Shown here: piece by piece, positions 39,641 to 48,573 of the stretch | How the letters are laid out: the number at the start of each line of letters is the position of its first letter | Numbering within the stretch: position 1 is the first letter of the stretch | DNA from: Alphaproteobacteria bacterium | GTDB lineage: Bacteria; Pseudomonadota; Alphaproteobacteria; Micropepsales; Micropepsaceae | Reading direction: 5' to 3' | Assembly (NCBI GenBank): GCA_028871345.1 | Contig: JAGWNK010000003.1 | Coordinates: 62,001 to 126,000 of the forward strand | Length of the DNA stretch: 64,000 nucleotides | Position numbers and translations under genes: made by a program | The notes under the pieces: model-generated | Database searches by the model: none | What the model was told of the DNA's origin: nothing | Seen by the model: only the letters and a program-made list of their open reading frames with translations

Positions 39641-40369
39641 ATGTCCGCCACCGTTCTTGCCGCCGTTGGACTCGCTAGAGAGGCCAAAATCGCCGCGCGC
39701 CTGGGGCTCACGCCCGTCATCAGCGGGGCCGATGGCAAGCTTCTGGAACGCCGCCTGGTGGCCGCATCGGCGGGTGCCAGAGCCGTGGTGAGCTTCGGCA
39801 TCGCGGGCGCACTTGCGCCTCTGTTGCATGTCGGGGATCTCCTGGTCGTGTCTCATGTCGTGGCAGGCGACGAGCACTATTCCTGCGACCAGGCGTGGTC
39901 GCAGATCCTGCGGACCAAGCTGCCGGGCGCCCATTCCTGCGTCATCGCCGGCGTGGACCGCGTCGTGGGCCACATCGCCTCCAAGCAGAACCTGTTCCGC
40001 ACGACGGGCGCCCATGCCGTCGACATGGAATCGCACATCGCGGCGCGGTTCGCGCGCGAGCGGGGGCTGCCCTTTGTCGTGTTGCGGGCGGTCTCGGACG
40101 AATCGGTGCGCGTGCTGCCGCCCGCGGCGCTCGTGCCTCTGAAACAGAGCGGCAAGCCGCACCTGACGGCGATCCTGAAATCGCTGCTGCAGGAGCCCGA
40201 TCAGCTCAGCGAATTGATGCAGACCGGCCGCGAGGCCAAGGCCGCGATGCGTTCCCTACTCCGCTGCGGCGATCTTGTCGGACCCGGACTTGGCTGCCCC
40301 TATCTCGGCGAGTTTGGCCTCGACATGGCGCGAGAAGACAAACTCGGCCGGCCGCTGGTTCGCCAGTGA
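39641..40369 (+). CDS. hpnG: Hopanoid-associated phosphorylase HpnG
   Basis: VVSFGIAGALAPLLHVGDLLVVSHVV; AVDMESHIAARFARERGLPFVVLRAVSD. Confidence 0.92.
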   Translation: MSATVLAAVGLAREAKIAARLGLTPVISGADGKLLERRLVAASAGARAVVSFGIAGALAPLLHVGDLLVVSHVVAGDEHYSCDQAWSQILRTKLPGAHSCVIAGVDRVVGHIASKQNLFRTTGAHAVDMESHIAARFARERGLPFVVLRAVSDESVRVLPPAALVPLKQSGKPHLTAILKSLLQEPDQLSELMQTGREAKAAMRSLLRCGDLVGPGLGCPYLGEFGLDMAREDKLGRPLVRQ

Positions 40370-41404
40370 GATATCCGGGGCCATGGGGCCTTCGGTCTTC
40401 ACGCCCCGCACCGCAAGCGGGATCAGCTTGTAGGGATGCTTGACCGAGTCGGCGACGGCGGTGCCCTCGAAGCCGCAATGCACCATGCAGTTGGCGCATT
40501 TCTCGTAATTGCCGACGCCGTATTTCTCCCACTCGGTGTCTTCCATCAGCTCCTTGAAGGTCTTCACGTAGCCTTCGCCCAGCAGGTAGCAGGGCTTCTG
40601 CCAGCCGAACACGTTGCGCGCCGGCATCGACCAGGGCGAGCATTCGTAGGTCTGGTTGCCCGCCAGGAAATCGAGGAACAGCTCGGACTGCGTGAACGAC
40701 CACTTCTTGCCGCCGTTGCCGAGCCGCAGGATGTCGCGGAACAGGTTGCGGGTGCGCTCGCGGTTGAGGAAGTGTTCCTGGTCGGGAGCGCGCTCGTAGG
40801 CATAGCCCGGCGACACCGTGATGCCGTCGATGCCCATCGCCATGACGTCGTCGAAGAACTTCGCGACGCGCTCGGGAATGGCGTCGTTGAACAGCGTGCA
40901 GTTGATCTGGGTGCGGAAGCCCTTGGACTTCGCCAGCTCTATCGCGGCCACGGCCTTGTCGTAGGTGCCTTCCAGGCACACCGACTTGTCGTGCATGGCC
41001 TGATCGCCGTCCAGGTGAATCGACCAGGTGAAGTTCTCATGCGGCTCGTAGTCGGCGATCTTCTTCGCCATGAGCAGCGCATTGGTGCAGAGGATGACGA
41101 ACTTCTTGCGCTCGATGAAGCCTTTCACGATCTTCGGCATCTCGCGGTGGAGCAGGGGCTCGCCGCCGGCGATCGATACGGCGGGCGCCCCGCACTCGTC
41201 GATGGCCTGCATGCACTCGTCGTAGCTCAGCCTCTGGTTCAAGATCTCGTCGGGATAATCGATCTTGCCGCAGCCCGCGCAGGCGAGATTGCAGCGGAAC
41301 AGCGGTTCCAGCATCAGCACGAGCGGATAACGCTTCCTGCCGCTCAGATGCTGCTTCATGACATAGGTCCCGATGCGGGCCGCCTGCTTTGCCGGAATTG
41401 CCAA
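40256..41404 (-). CDS. hpnH: Adenosyl-hopene transferase HpnH (radical SAM)
   Basis: TTG start; RYPLVLMLEPLFRCNLACAGCGKIDYPDEILNQRLSYDECMQAIDECGAPAVSIAGGEPLLH. Confidence 0.97.
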   Translation of the reverse strand: MAIPAKQAARIGTYVMKQHLSGRKRYPLVLMLEPLFRCNLACAGCGKIDYPDEILNQRLSYDECMQAIDECGAPAVSIAGGEPLLHREMPKIVKGFIERKKFVILCTNALLMAKKIADYEPHENFTWSIHLDGDQAMHDKSVCLEGTYDKAVAAIELAKSKGFRTQINCTLFNDAIPERVAKFFDDVMAMGIDGITVSPGYAYERAPDQEHFLNRERTRNLFRDILRLGNGGKKWSFTQSELFLDFLAGNQTYECSPWSMPARNVFGWQKPCYLLGEGYVKTFKELMEDTEWEKYGVGNYEKCANCMVHCGFEGTAVADSVKHPYKLIPLAVRGVKTEGPMAPDISLANQRPAEFVFSRHVEAKLAEIGAAKSGSDKIAAAE

Positions 41405-41424
41405 CGTATGCTCCTTCTGTCGTT

Positions 41425-41531
41425 TCTCCCCGCTTTTCGGGAGGGAGTGGCGCCGAAGGCGGCGAGGGGGGCGAACGTATTGACCCTTCCGTCTCGCTGC
41501 GCTCGGCACCTCCCCCGTAAACGGGGGAGGA
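41425..41531. repeat. REP-like intergenic element with two hairpins
   Basis: ctccccgcttttcgggag hairpin at about 41426-41444 and perfect CCTCCCCCGT-AA-ACGGGGGAGG at 41509-41530, with ggcgccgaaggcggcgag / gtctcgctgcgctcggcac between. Confidence 0.6.
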
Positions 41532-41534
41532 AAA

Positions 41535-42461
41535 TCAGTCCCTGAGTTCGGCCGGAAGGCGGAACTCGATGTGTTCCTTCTTGCCGTCCATCTGCGAAAC
41601 CTCGATGTCCGGATTGATGCCGCGCAGGGCGTCGATGACGTTCTCGACCAGAGCCTCGGGCGCCGAGGCGCCGGCCGTCAGCCCGATCGTCTTCTTGCCT
41701 TTGACCCAAGAGGGGTCGAGTTCGCTGCCGTCGGCGATGAGATAGCTGGGGACGCCTTCCTCCTTGCCGATCTCGCGCAGCCGGTTCGAATTCGAACTGT
41801 TCTTCGCACCCACCACGATAATGACGTCCGCGATCCGGCAGAGTTCGCGCACGGCGGTCTGGCGGTTCTGAGTGGCGTAGCAGATGTCGGTCGTCTCGGG
41901 GCCCACGATGTCCGAAAAGCGCCGCTTCAGCGCCGCGATCACGTTCTTGGTGTCGTCGATCGACAGCGTGGTCTGCGTGACGTAGGCGACCGGCGTGTCG
42001 GCCGGGACGGCGAGCGCCGCGACGTCGTTCTCTGATTGCACGAGATGCACCGGCGCGCCGACCTGGCCCATCGTGCCTTCCACTTCCGGATGGCCGGCAT
42101 GGCCGATGAGGATCAGCGTGCGACCCGAAGCGACATAGCGCTTGCCCTGGCTGTGGACCTTGGACACCAGCGGGCAGGTGGCGTCGAGCACCGGCAGGCC
42201 GCGTCCGGCAGCCTCCTGCACGACCCTCTGCGCCACGCCGTGGGCGCTGAACACGGTGACCGCGCCATCTGGAACCTCGTCGAGCTCTTCGACGAACCGC
42301 GCGCCCTTGTTCTTCAAGGTCTCCACGACATGCCGGTTGTGGACGATCTCGTGGCGGACATAGACGGGCTCGCCATACTTCTCGAGCGCGCGTTCGACGA
42401 TGTCGATCGCCCGGACGACGCCCGCGCAAAAACCGCGCGGTTGGGCAAGGACGACGCGCAT
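41535..42461 (-). CDS. ispH: 4-hydroxy-3-methylbut-2-enyl diphosphate reductase
   Basis: [53 protein letters not shown]. Confidence 0.97.
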   Translation of the reverse strand: MRVVLAQPRGFCAGVVRAIDIVERALEKYGEPVYVRHEIVHNRHVVETLKNKGARFVEELDEVPDGAVTVFSAHGVAQRVVQEAAGRGLPVLDATCPLVSKVHSQGKRYVASGRTLILIGHAGHPEVEGTMGQVGAPVHLVQSENDVAALAVPADTPVAYVTQTTLSIDDTKNVIAALKRRFSDIVGPETTDICYATQNRQTAVRELCRIADVIIVVGAKNSSNSNRLREIGKEEGVPSYLIADGSELDPSWVKGKKTIGLTAGASAPEALVENVIDALRGINPDIEVSQMDGKKEHIEFRLPAELRD

Positions 42462-42675
42462 GGCCTGAAGCTCCCGAATTACCTTTGGTCCACGATGTGC
42501 TAAATCCCTAGCACATAAGGGGAAATCTGCCACCCCGACAACTGCAGTTTCCAGAAACTGCGCCCTGGGCGCAATCACTTTCTTTCCGAGGCTTTCCGCC
42601 ACGCCAGCAGATCGGTTGTGTTAGCCTGCATTTGCGCTAGACAGGACCCGATTGCGGGCAGAGCACACATAACCC

Positions 42676-43605
42676 ATGAACAGCTCAAAGGGCGGTCTCC
42701 GCCAATTGCACAACGAGTCGCGGTCGCTTTCGGATGCATTGGGCGATGCAGCCCAGGCCGTCGAGCAGATGCTGGAACGCCTGTTGCCCAAACCCCACGG
42801 CTTGCATGGCCGTGTCCACGAGGCGATGCGCTATGCAACCTTCGCGGGCGGCAAGCGCCTGCGGCCGTTCCTGGTGATCGAGAGCGCCCGGCTTTTCAAT
42901 GTTAACGCCATCCCCGCGTTGCGCACGGCGGCGGCCATCGAGGTTCTGCATACCTATTCCCTGGTGCACGACGACCTGCCCTGCATGGACGACGACGACC
43001 TGCGGCGTGGCCGGCCCACCGCCCACATCGCCTTCGACGAGGCCACCGCCGTCCTGGCCGGCGACGCGCTGCTGACCATCGCCTTCGAGATCCTGGCGCA
43101 TGAGGAGACCCACCCATCGGCGGAAGTGCGCTGCCGGCTGGTTTCAAGGCTTGCGGAGGCGGCCGGCTCCAACGGCATGATCGGCGGACAGATGATCGAC
43201 ATGCGCGCCGCCGACAGCCGGTTCGGCCAGGACGAGATCGTCCTGCTGCAGCGACTGAAGACCGGCCAGTTGTTCGAGTTCGCCTGCGAGGCGGGTGCGA
43301 TCCTGGGGCAGGCGGGGGCGGAGCATCAGCAGCGGCTGCGCGACTACGCGCGCGACATGGGACTTGTGTTCCAGATCACCGACGATCTTCTCGATGTCAC
43401 CAGCACGGCGGAAAAAACCGGCAAGGCCGTCGGCAAGGACCAGGAGCACGGCAAGGCGACGCTCGTTTCGATCATGGGAGTGGACGGTGCGCGCGCCGAA
43501 GCGGCGCGCATCGCCGAACGCGCGGCGGCATCGCTCAAGGACTACGGCCCGCAAGCAGGCTCCCTCAGGGCGCTGCTGCCGTTTCTTCTGGCCCGGGAGT
43601 CGTGA
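42676..43605 (+). CDS. ispA: Polyprenyl (farnesyl) diphosphate synthase
   Basis: FAGGKRLRPFLVIESARLF; VHDDLPCMDDDDLRRGRPT; FQITDDLLDVTSTAEKTGKAVGKD. Confidence 0.95.
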   Translation: MNSSKGGLRQLHNESRSLSDALGDAAQAVEQMLERLLPKPHGLHGRVHEAMRYATFAGGKRLRPFLVIESARLFNVNAIPALRTAAAIEVLHTYSLVHDDLPCMDDDDLRRGRPTAHIAFDEATAVLAGDALLTIAFEILAHEETHPSAEVRCRLVSRLAEAAGSNGMIGGQMIDMRAADSRFGQDEIVLLQRLKTGQLFEFACEAGAILGQAGAEHQQRLRDYARDMGLVFQITDDLLDVTSTAEKTGKAVGKDQEHGKATLVSIMGVDGARAEAARIAERAAASLKDYGPQAGSLRALLPFLLARES

Positions 43606-43669
43606 TAATTCCCCCACAATTCCGCCCAGAAGGTTCCGGATCATGACAGGGGAGGCAAGAGGTAGGAAC

Positions 43670-44290
43670 ATGGCAAGCTTTTCTCGGAGAGCCATCGCGG
43701 TTTCAGGCGTAGTTGCCGCCGCGCTGCTGGCGCTGTCGCCGGTCCGCGCCGAGACGCCGGACCCCGCCGTCCAGCAGGTCCAGACTTTCTACGACGCACT
43801 GCTCGACACGATGAAGCAGGCCAAGGAGCTCGGTATCCAGGGCCGCTACAACAAGCTGAAGCCGGTGATCCAGCAGACCTTCGACATCCCGGACATGGCC
43901 CGGCTGGCCGTGGGTGCGCCTTGGGCCACCATGAGCCCGGCCGACCAGCAGGCGATAACGACCGCGTTCGAGCGCCTGACGATCGCCAACTACGCCAACA
44001 ATTTCAACGGTTACGACGGCGAGAAATTCGTCGTCGAGCCGGCGGTGACGATGCGCGGCGCGGACAAGGTCGTGCAGTCGAAGCTGGTGACAAAATCGCA
44101 AACCGTTCCGTTCGGGTACCGCATGCACCTGGTCGGCGGCACTTGGAAGATCCTCGACATCTACCTCAACGGCTATGTCAGCCAGCTTGCGACGCAGCGC
44201 TCGGATTTCGGCGCCACGGTGCAGGCCGGCGGCGCCAAGGCGCTGGTCAAGAAGCTCCATGCGCTGTCCGACAAGCTGATGAAGGAGTGA
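43670..44290 (+). CDS. hpnM: Hopanoid-associated MlaC-like protein HpnM
   Basis: Signal peptide; FYDALLDTMKQAKELGIQGRYNKLKPVIQQTFDIPDMARLAVG; GTWKILDIYLNGYVSQLATQRSDF. Confidence 0.92.
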   Translation: MASFSRRAIAVSGVVAAALLALSPVRAETPDPAVQQVQTFYDALLDTMKQAKELGIQGRYNKLKPVIQQTFDIPDMARLAVGAPWATMSPADQQAITTAFERLTIANYANNFNGYDGEKFVVEPAVTMRGADKVVQSKLVTKSQTVPFGYRMHLVGGTWKILDIYLNGYVSQLATQRSDFGATVQAGGAKALVKKLHALSDKLMKE

Positions 44291-45180
44291 TGCGGCCAGG
44301 GGAGCCGAGCCGCACCGCCCTGTTGGTTGCCGGCATGCGCGCCGCCCATCCGGTGTTGGACGGAAACTGCATCTTCAACGATCCCCTGGCGGCCCGCATT
44401 CTGGGGGCCGACGCGGAGGATGCCATAAGGCGCGCCGCGGAAGCTCCGCCGGCTGCCCGGCTTCTGCGGCTGTTCGTGGCGGCGCGCTCCCGCTTCGCCG
44501 CCGACGCCCTGGCCGACGCTCCCGAGACCAAACAGTATGTGGTGCTCGGTGCGGGGCTGGACACCTCTGCCTACCGCCCCGATATCGACCCGGGCGTGAA
44601 ATTGTTCGAGGTCGATCATCCGTCCACACAGGGCTGGAAGCGGAGGCGCTTGGCCGAAGCGGCCATCCCGATCCCCGCGTCGCTGACCTTCGTTCCCGTC
44701 GATTTCGAGCGCGCGACGTTCCTCGACTCCCTTCTCAGGGCCGGCTTTGATCCCGCCCTGCGCACCTTCTTCACCTGGCTCGGGGTGGTGCCGTATCTCA
44801 GCGAACAGGCGGTGTTCGAGACGCTGCGGATCGTCGCCGGACTGCCCGGCGGCGCCGAGATCGTGTTCGATTACACCAATCCGCCGGACATGATGCGGCC
44901 GCGCACGCGCGCCGCCCACGAAGATCTCGCCGCGTGGGTCGCCGCGGCGGGAGAGACCTTCTCCGCCTATTTCAACAGCGGCGCCTTGTGCCAGCGCCTG
45001 GAGACGCTCGGCTATTGCGACATCGAGGATCTCGGCCCCGCAGCCATCGCGGAACGCTATTTTGGCGCCCGGCCGGCGCCCGAGCGCCGAGGCGCGCACA
45101 TCGTGCGCGCGGCTACGTTTCCTTCTTCGCCGGCGCGGGCGGCGGTCCAAGCAGCGCCGGCAGGAAGAACAGCGTCGTGA
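44290..45180 (+). CDS. Class I SAM-dependent methyltransferase (leucine carboxyl methyltransferase/PPM-like)
   Basis: RTALLVAGMRAAHPVLDGNCIFNDPLAARILG; KQYVVLGAGLDTSAYRPDI; ATG overlaps the hpnM stop by 1 nt. Confidence 0.87.
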   Translation: MRPGEPSRTALLVAGMRAAHPVLDGNCIFNDPLAARILGADAEDAIRRAAEAPPAARLLRLFVAARSRFAADALADAPETKQYVVLGAGLDTSAYRPDIDPGVKLFEVDHPSTQGWKRRRLAEAAIPIPASLTFVPVDFERATFLDSLLRAGFDPALRTFFTWLGVVPYLSEQAVFETLRIVAGLPGGAEIVFDYTNPPDMMRPRTRAAHEDLAAWVAAAGETFSAYFNSGALCQRLETLGYCDIEDLGPAAIAERYFGARPAPERRGAHIVRAATFPSSPARAAVQAAPAGRTAS

Positions 45181-47725
45181 ACAGGGTCCAGGCGAGCGAG
45201 ATGATCAAGAGCTCGCCCATGCTCGCCGTTCCCGGATGACGCGACAGCCATAGCGAACCGAAGCCGGATGCCGTCGTCAGCGCGCTGAAGATCACGGCGC
45301 GCGTCAGGCTCGATTGCAGCAGGTTGCGCGTCCCGGCGCGCCAGGCCACCACGAAATAGATGTTGAAGGCGACGCCGATGCCGAACAGCAGCGGCAGCGC
45401 GATGATGTTGGCGAAGTTGAGCCGCAGTCCCGTCACCTGGCAGGTGCCGAGGGTGAGCAGAGCCGTCAACACCAGCGGCACGATGGTCACCAGCACGTCC
45501 CGTTCCCGCCTGAGGATGAAGGCCAAGAGGATCGTGATGACGATGAATGACCAGAACCCCGCCTCGATGAACGCCTTGACGATCGTCTGACCCGATTCCT
45601 GGATGGTAATCGGCGTGCCGGTGGCGTCGGGCGTCACCGACAGCACCTCCTTGCTGAAGCGCTTGAGCGACTTGTTGTCGGTCGGGTTGTTCTTGGGGAA
45701 CACCTCGATGCGCGCCGTGCCATCCTTGGCGATCCACTCCCCCACCAGATCGGGCGGCATGGTCTTGATGTCCACAGGTCCCGCCTGCAGGGCGAGGCGC
45801 AATTCGTCGAGCAGCGTCGTGAGCCCCGAAACCAGCGCCTTGGTCGCGGCCGCCCTCTGCGGTTCCGGTGCGGCCGCGAGCCTGTCGAGGTCGCCGGCCA
45901 GCCGATCGGCATCCTGGATGGCGTGCCAGCGCTCCCGCGAAGCCTTGCGAATCCGAACATGGGCGAGCTTATGCAGACCGCTTGCGGCGGCTTTGATGCT
46001 CGCCACGGTCTCGGCGTCGGTCGGCGGCGGCTTGACCTGGAAGGGGTTGAGCGTCGCATCGAGCAGGAAGGCCGCATCGGAGATCATCGCCAGCTTCTTC
46101 GGCTGATCGTCGGGCACGAAGCTGTTCAGAGTCAGAACCTGTCCGATCAGTGGTTTGCGGGACAGCTTGTCAGCCAGCTTGTCGGCGGCTTTCAAATCCG
46201 GCGCCAGCACGTCGATGGTGTAGGGCGAGGTGTCGGGATCCTTCATGAGATCGTACAGCGTCGACATGGATTCGACGTGACGGCTGCGCAGATCCAGGGG
46301 GTTGAAGTCGAACGTCAGGAACGGCAGCGACGCGGCGCAGGCGGCGCCGACCAGGCCGCCGATGACGAGGATCCGGCGCCGGTGGGCCGTCACATAAGCA
46401 TCGACCGGGGCCATGAATTTGAAGCCCACGGGCTCTTCTTCGCCCGGCGGGCGCACCAAGAGAATGAGCGCCGGCAGGAAGGTGATGCTGAGCGCGAACG
46501 CCACCACCATGCCGATACCGGCGATCAGGCCGAGCTCGGCCACCCCCACGTAATCGGTGGGCAGGAAAGAGAAGAAGCCGGCCGCCGTCGCGGCGCCCGC
46601 CAGGGCAAGGGGGATGCCGACCTTGCGCCCGGCGCTGCGCAGGGCGCGCGCCAGATTGTCATCCTGGAAGCGTTCCGAGCGGTAGCGCACCGAGAACTGG
46701 ATGGCAAAATCGACCCCCAGGCCGACGAAGAGCGCCACGAAGGCGATCGATATGATGTTGAAGACACCGACGGCGGCGAGCCCCGAGGCCATCGTGATGA
46801 CAAGCCCGGCAATGACGGTCGCCAGGATGCAGAAGATGATGCGGAACGATCGCACCGCCAGCCACAACGACACCGTCACGGCCAGGAACATCGCGATGCC
46901 CATGAAGCCGGCGCGGTCGGCCAGGGTGGCGAATTCCTCGTCGGCCAGCGGCACAGGTCCCGTCAGGCGCACACGCACGCCGTTGGCCGCCGTAAGGCCC
47001 ATCTTTTTCGCCGTATCGCGGACGACCTTTTCGGCATCGGCGCCCGGCATCAGCTCGTTGAAATTGAGAGTGGGTTGTACCTCGATGAAGGTTCTGAGGC
47101 GCTCGAAGCCGGTGTTGCCGGTGAACAGGCTGCGCCAGTTGAGGAGCGCGGGTTTGCGCTGGTCAACCTCCTCGAGCGTATTGGCGAAGGCCGCAATGGG
47201 GCGATCGATATCGGTCAGCTTCGCCTGGCCGTGCTGGATGCCCATCACGGCCGTGGAAAGGCTGTCCATCACGCCTCTGAGAGACGGATCTGACGCCAAG
47301 GCTCCGAGGAAGGGCTGGGCCTGGACGAGCTCCGAAGTCGTATCGCGCACGTCCTTTTCGGGCAGGAACAGCAAGCCGTTGCGTTCGAAGAACGGGCCGC
47401 CGTCGGGCCGGCGCACCGCGGGAAACATGGCTTTGTTCTCGGCCAACTTACCCGTCAGGGCGTCCGCCGCCGAATTGGCGCGTTCGGCCGTCGAGGCATC
47501 GATGACGACCAGGATGAGATTGTTGCGCTGGGGAAACAGGCGGTCGAAACGCGCTTCCTGCTTTCGCCAGGGCAGATCGGGCGAGATCAGGTCTCCGCTG
47601 TTCGTGTTCATGCCGAAATGCGTCGCGGTGAAGGCCACGCCGAGAACGGTGGCAAGGACGACCACGCCCACGACGGCGCGGGCATGGGTGCAGCAATAGG
47701 CGACGATCTTGTCGGTGAGCGACAT
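45113..47725 (-). CDS. hpnN: Hopanoid RND-type transporter HpnN
   Basis: MMPL/RND: GVDFAIQFSVRYRSER, duplicated TM blocks, LPLLFGIGVAFNIYFVVAWRAG. Confidence 0.95.
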   Translation of the reverse strand: MSLTDKIVAYCCTHARAVVGVVVLATVLGVAFTATHFGMNTNSGDLISPDLPWRKQEARFDRLFPQRNNLILVVIDASTAERANSAADALTGKLAENKAMFPAVRRPDGGPFFERNGLLFLPEKDVRDTTSELVQAQPFLGALASDPSLRGVMDSLSTAVMGIQHGQAKLTDIDRPIAAFANTLEEVDQRKPALLNWRSLFTGNTGFERLRTFIEVQPTLNFNELMPGADAEKVVRDTAKKMGLTAANGVRVRLTGPVPLADEEFATLADRAGFMGIAMFLAVTVSLWLAVRSFRIIFCILATVIAGLVITMASGLAAVGVFNIISIAFVALFVGLGVDFAIQFSVRYRSERFQDDNLARALRSAGRKVGIPLALAGAATAAGFFSFLPTDYVGVAELGLIAGIGMVVAFALSITFLPALILLVRPPGEEEPVGFKFMAPVDAYVTAHRRRILVIGGLVGAACAASLPFLTFDFNPLDLRSRHVESMSTLYDLMKDPDTSPYTIDVLAPDLKAADKLADKLSRKPLIGQVLTLNSFVPDDQPKKLAMISDAAFLLDATLNPFQVKPPPTDAETVASIKAAASGLHKLAHVRIRKASRERWHAIQDADRLAGDLDRLAAAPEPQRAAATKALVSGLTTLLDELRLALQAGPVDIKTMPPDLVGEWIAKDGTARIEVFPKNNPTDNKSLKRFSKEVLSVTPDATGTPITIQESGQTIVKAFIEAGFWSFIVITILLAFILRRERDVLVTIVPLVLTALLTLGTCQVTGLRLNFANIIALPLLFGIGVAFNIYFVVAWRAGTRNLLQSSLTRAVIFSALTTASGFGSLWLSRHPGTASMGELLIISLAWTLFTTLFFLPALLGPPPAPAKKET

Positions 47726-47759
47726 GGCGGAAGCTTTCTAGCGCGGACGATAACGCGAC

Positions 47760-48473
47760 TTATTGCTTTGGTGCACTAGGCGCGAGGTCATCATTGTGAA
47801 TAGCGTAATCACGCTTCTCATAATAGATGGCCCGCATTGCAGCATAGTAATCAATCGACGTGCGCTCGATCCCGCGCAGCTGTCCGATGTGACGTGAACG
47901 CTGATCGACCAGTTTGAGCAGGTTCTCGCCCAGAGAAACGTACATCTTGCCGCTGTAGCTCACATAGCCCAGCGGATTGAAATAGTGATCGACCAGGATC
48001 TTGCCGGCCATGTCGCGCGGCACGGTGGACCCCAGGAACGGCAGGACCAGGTACGGGCCTCCCGGCACACCGTAGACGGCCAGAGTCTGGCCGAAGTCCT
48101 CGTCGTGTTCCGGGCAACCCCAGCCGCTTGCCCGGTCCATCACCCCCAGGACGCCCACCGTCGTGTTCACGCCGAAGCGGCACACGGCGTATCCCGCCGC
48201 CGTGAGCTCGCCTTGGAGAACATCGTTCGCGAGCGTGACCGGGATCGTGAGATTGGAGAGGAAATTATGCACGCCGTCGCGCATCTCGTTCGGCACGGCG
48301 GATTTGTAGGCGGTGGCGGCGGGCAGGGCCGCGCGCTTGTCGAGATGCTGATTGAAGGCGAAGACACGCCGGTTTACCGGCTCAAGCGGATCGAACGGCT
48401 TTTCGACATGGCCGGCCCCGCCGCAGCCCGCCACCACCAAAGCCAACAGAATCGCGGCTCGCATCTTCGGCAT
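47760..48473 (-). CDS. MlaA/VacJ-family lipoprotein (copy 1)
   Basis: Lipobox LVVAGCGG; PFDPLEPVNRRVFAFNQHLD; DFGQTLAVYGVPGGPYLVLPFLGSTVPRD. Confidence 0.94.
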   Translation of the reverse strand: MPKMRAAILLALVVAGCGGAGHVEKPFDPLEPVNRRVFAFNQHLDKRAALPAATAYKSAVPNEMRDGVHNFLSNLTIPVTLANDVLQGELTAAGYAVCRFGVNTTVGVLGVMDRASGWGCPEHDEDFGQTLAVYGVPGGPYLVLPFLGSTVPRDMAGKILVDHYFNPLGYVSYSGKMYVSLGENLLKLVDQRSRHIGQLRGIERTSIDYYAAMRAIYYEKRDYAIHNDDLAPSAPKQ

Positions 48474-48525
48474 CTTTGCAAGCGCCCCCGAGCGAAACGT
48501 TACAGAGAGTCGCGAGCGGGAGTCT

Positions 48526-48573
48526 ATTGCGCAGTTGCGAACTCCTTACATTGCGCAGTTGCGAACTGTTTAC
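48526..48573. repeat. Two tandem copies of a 24-bp sequence ATTGCGCAGTTGCGAACT(CC/GT)TTAC
   Basis: 48526-48549 and 48550-48573, 22/24 identical, between mlaA and uxaA; the second copy contains the uxaA stop. Confidence 0.85.
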
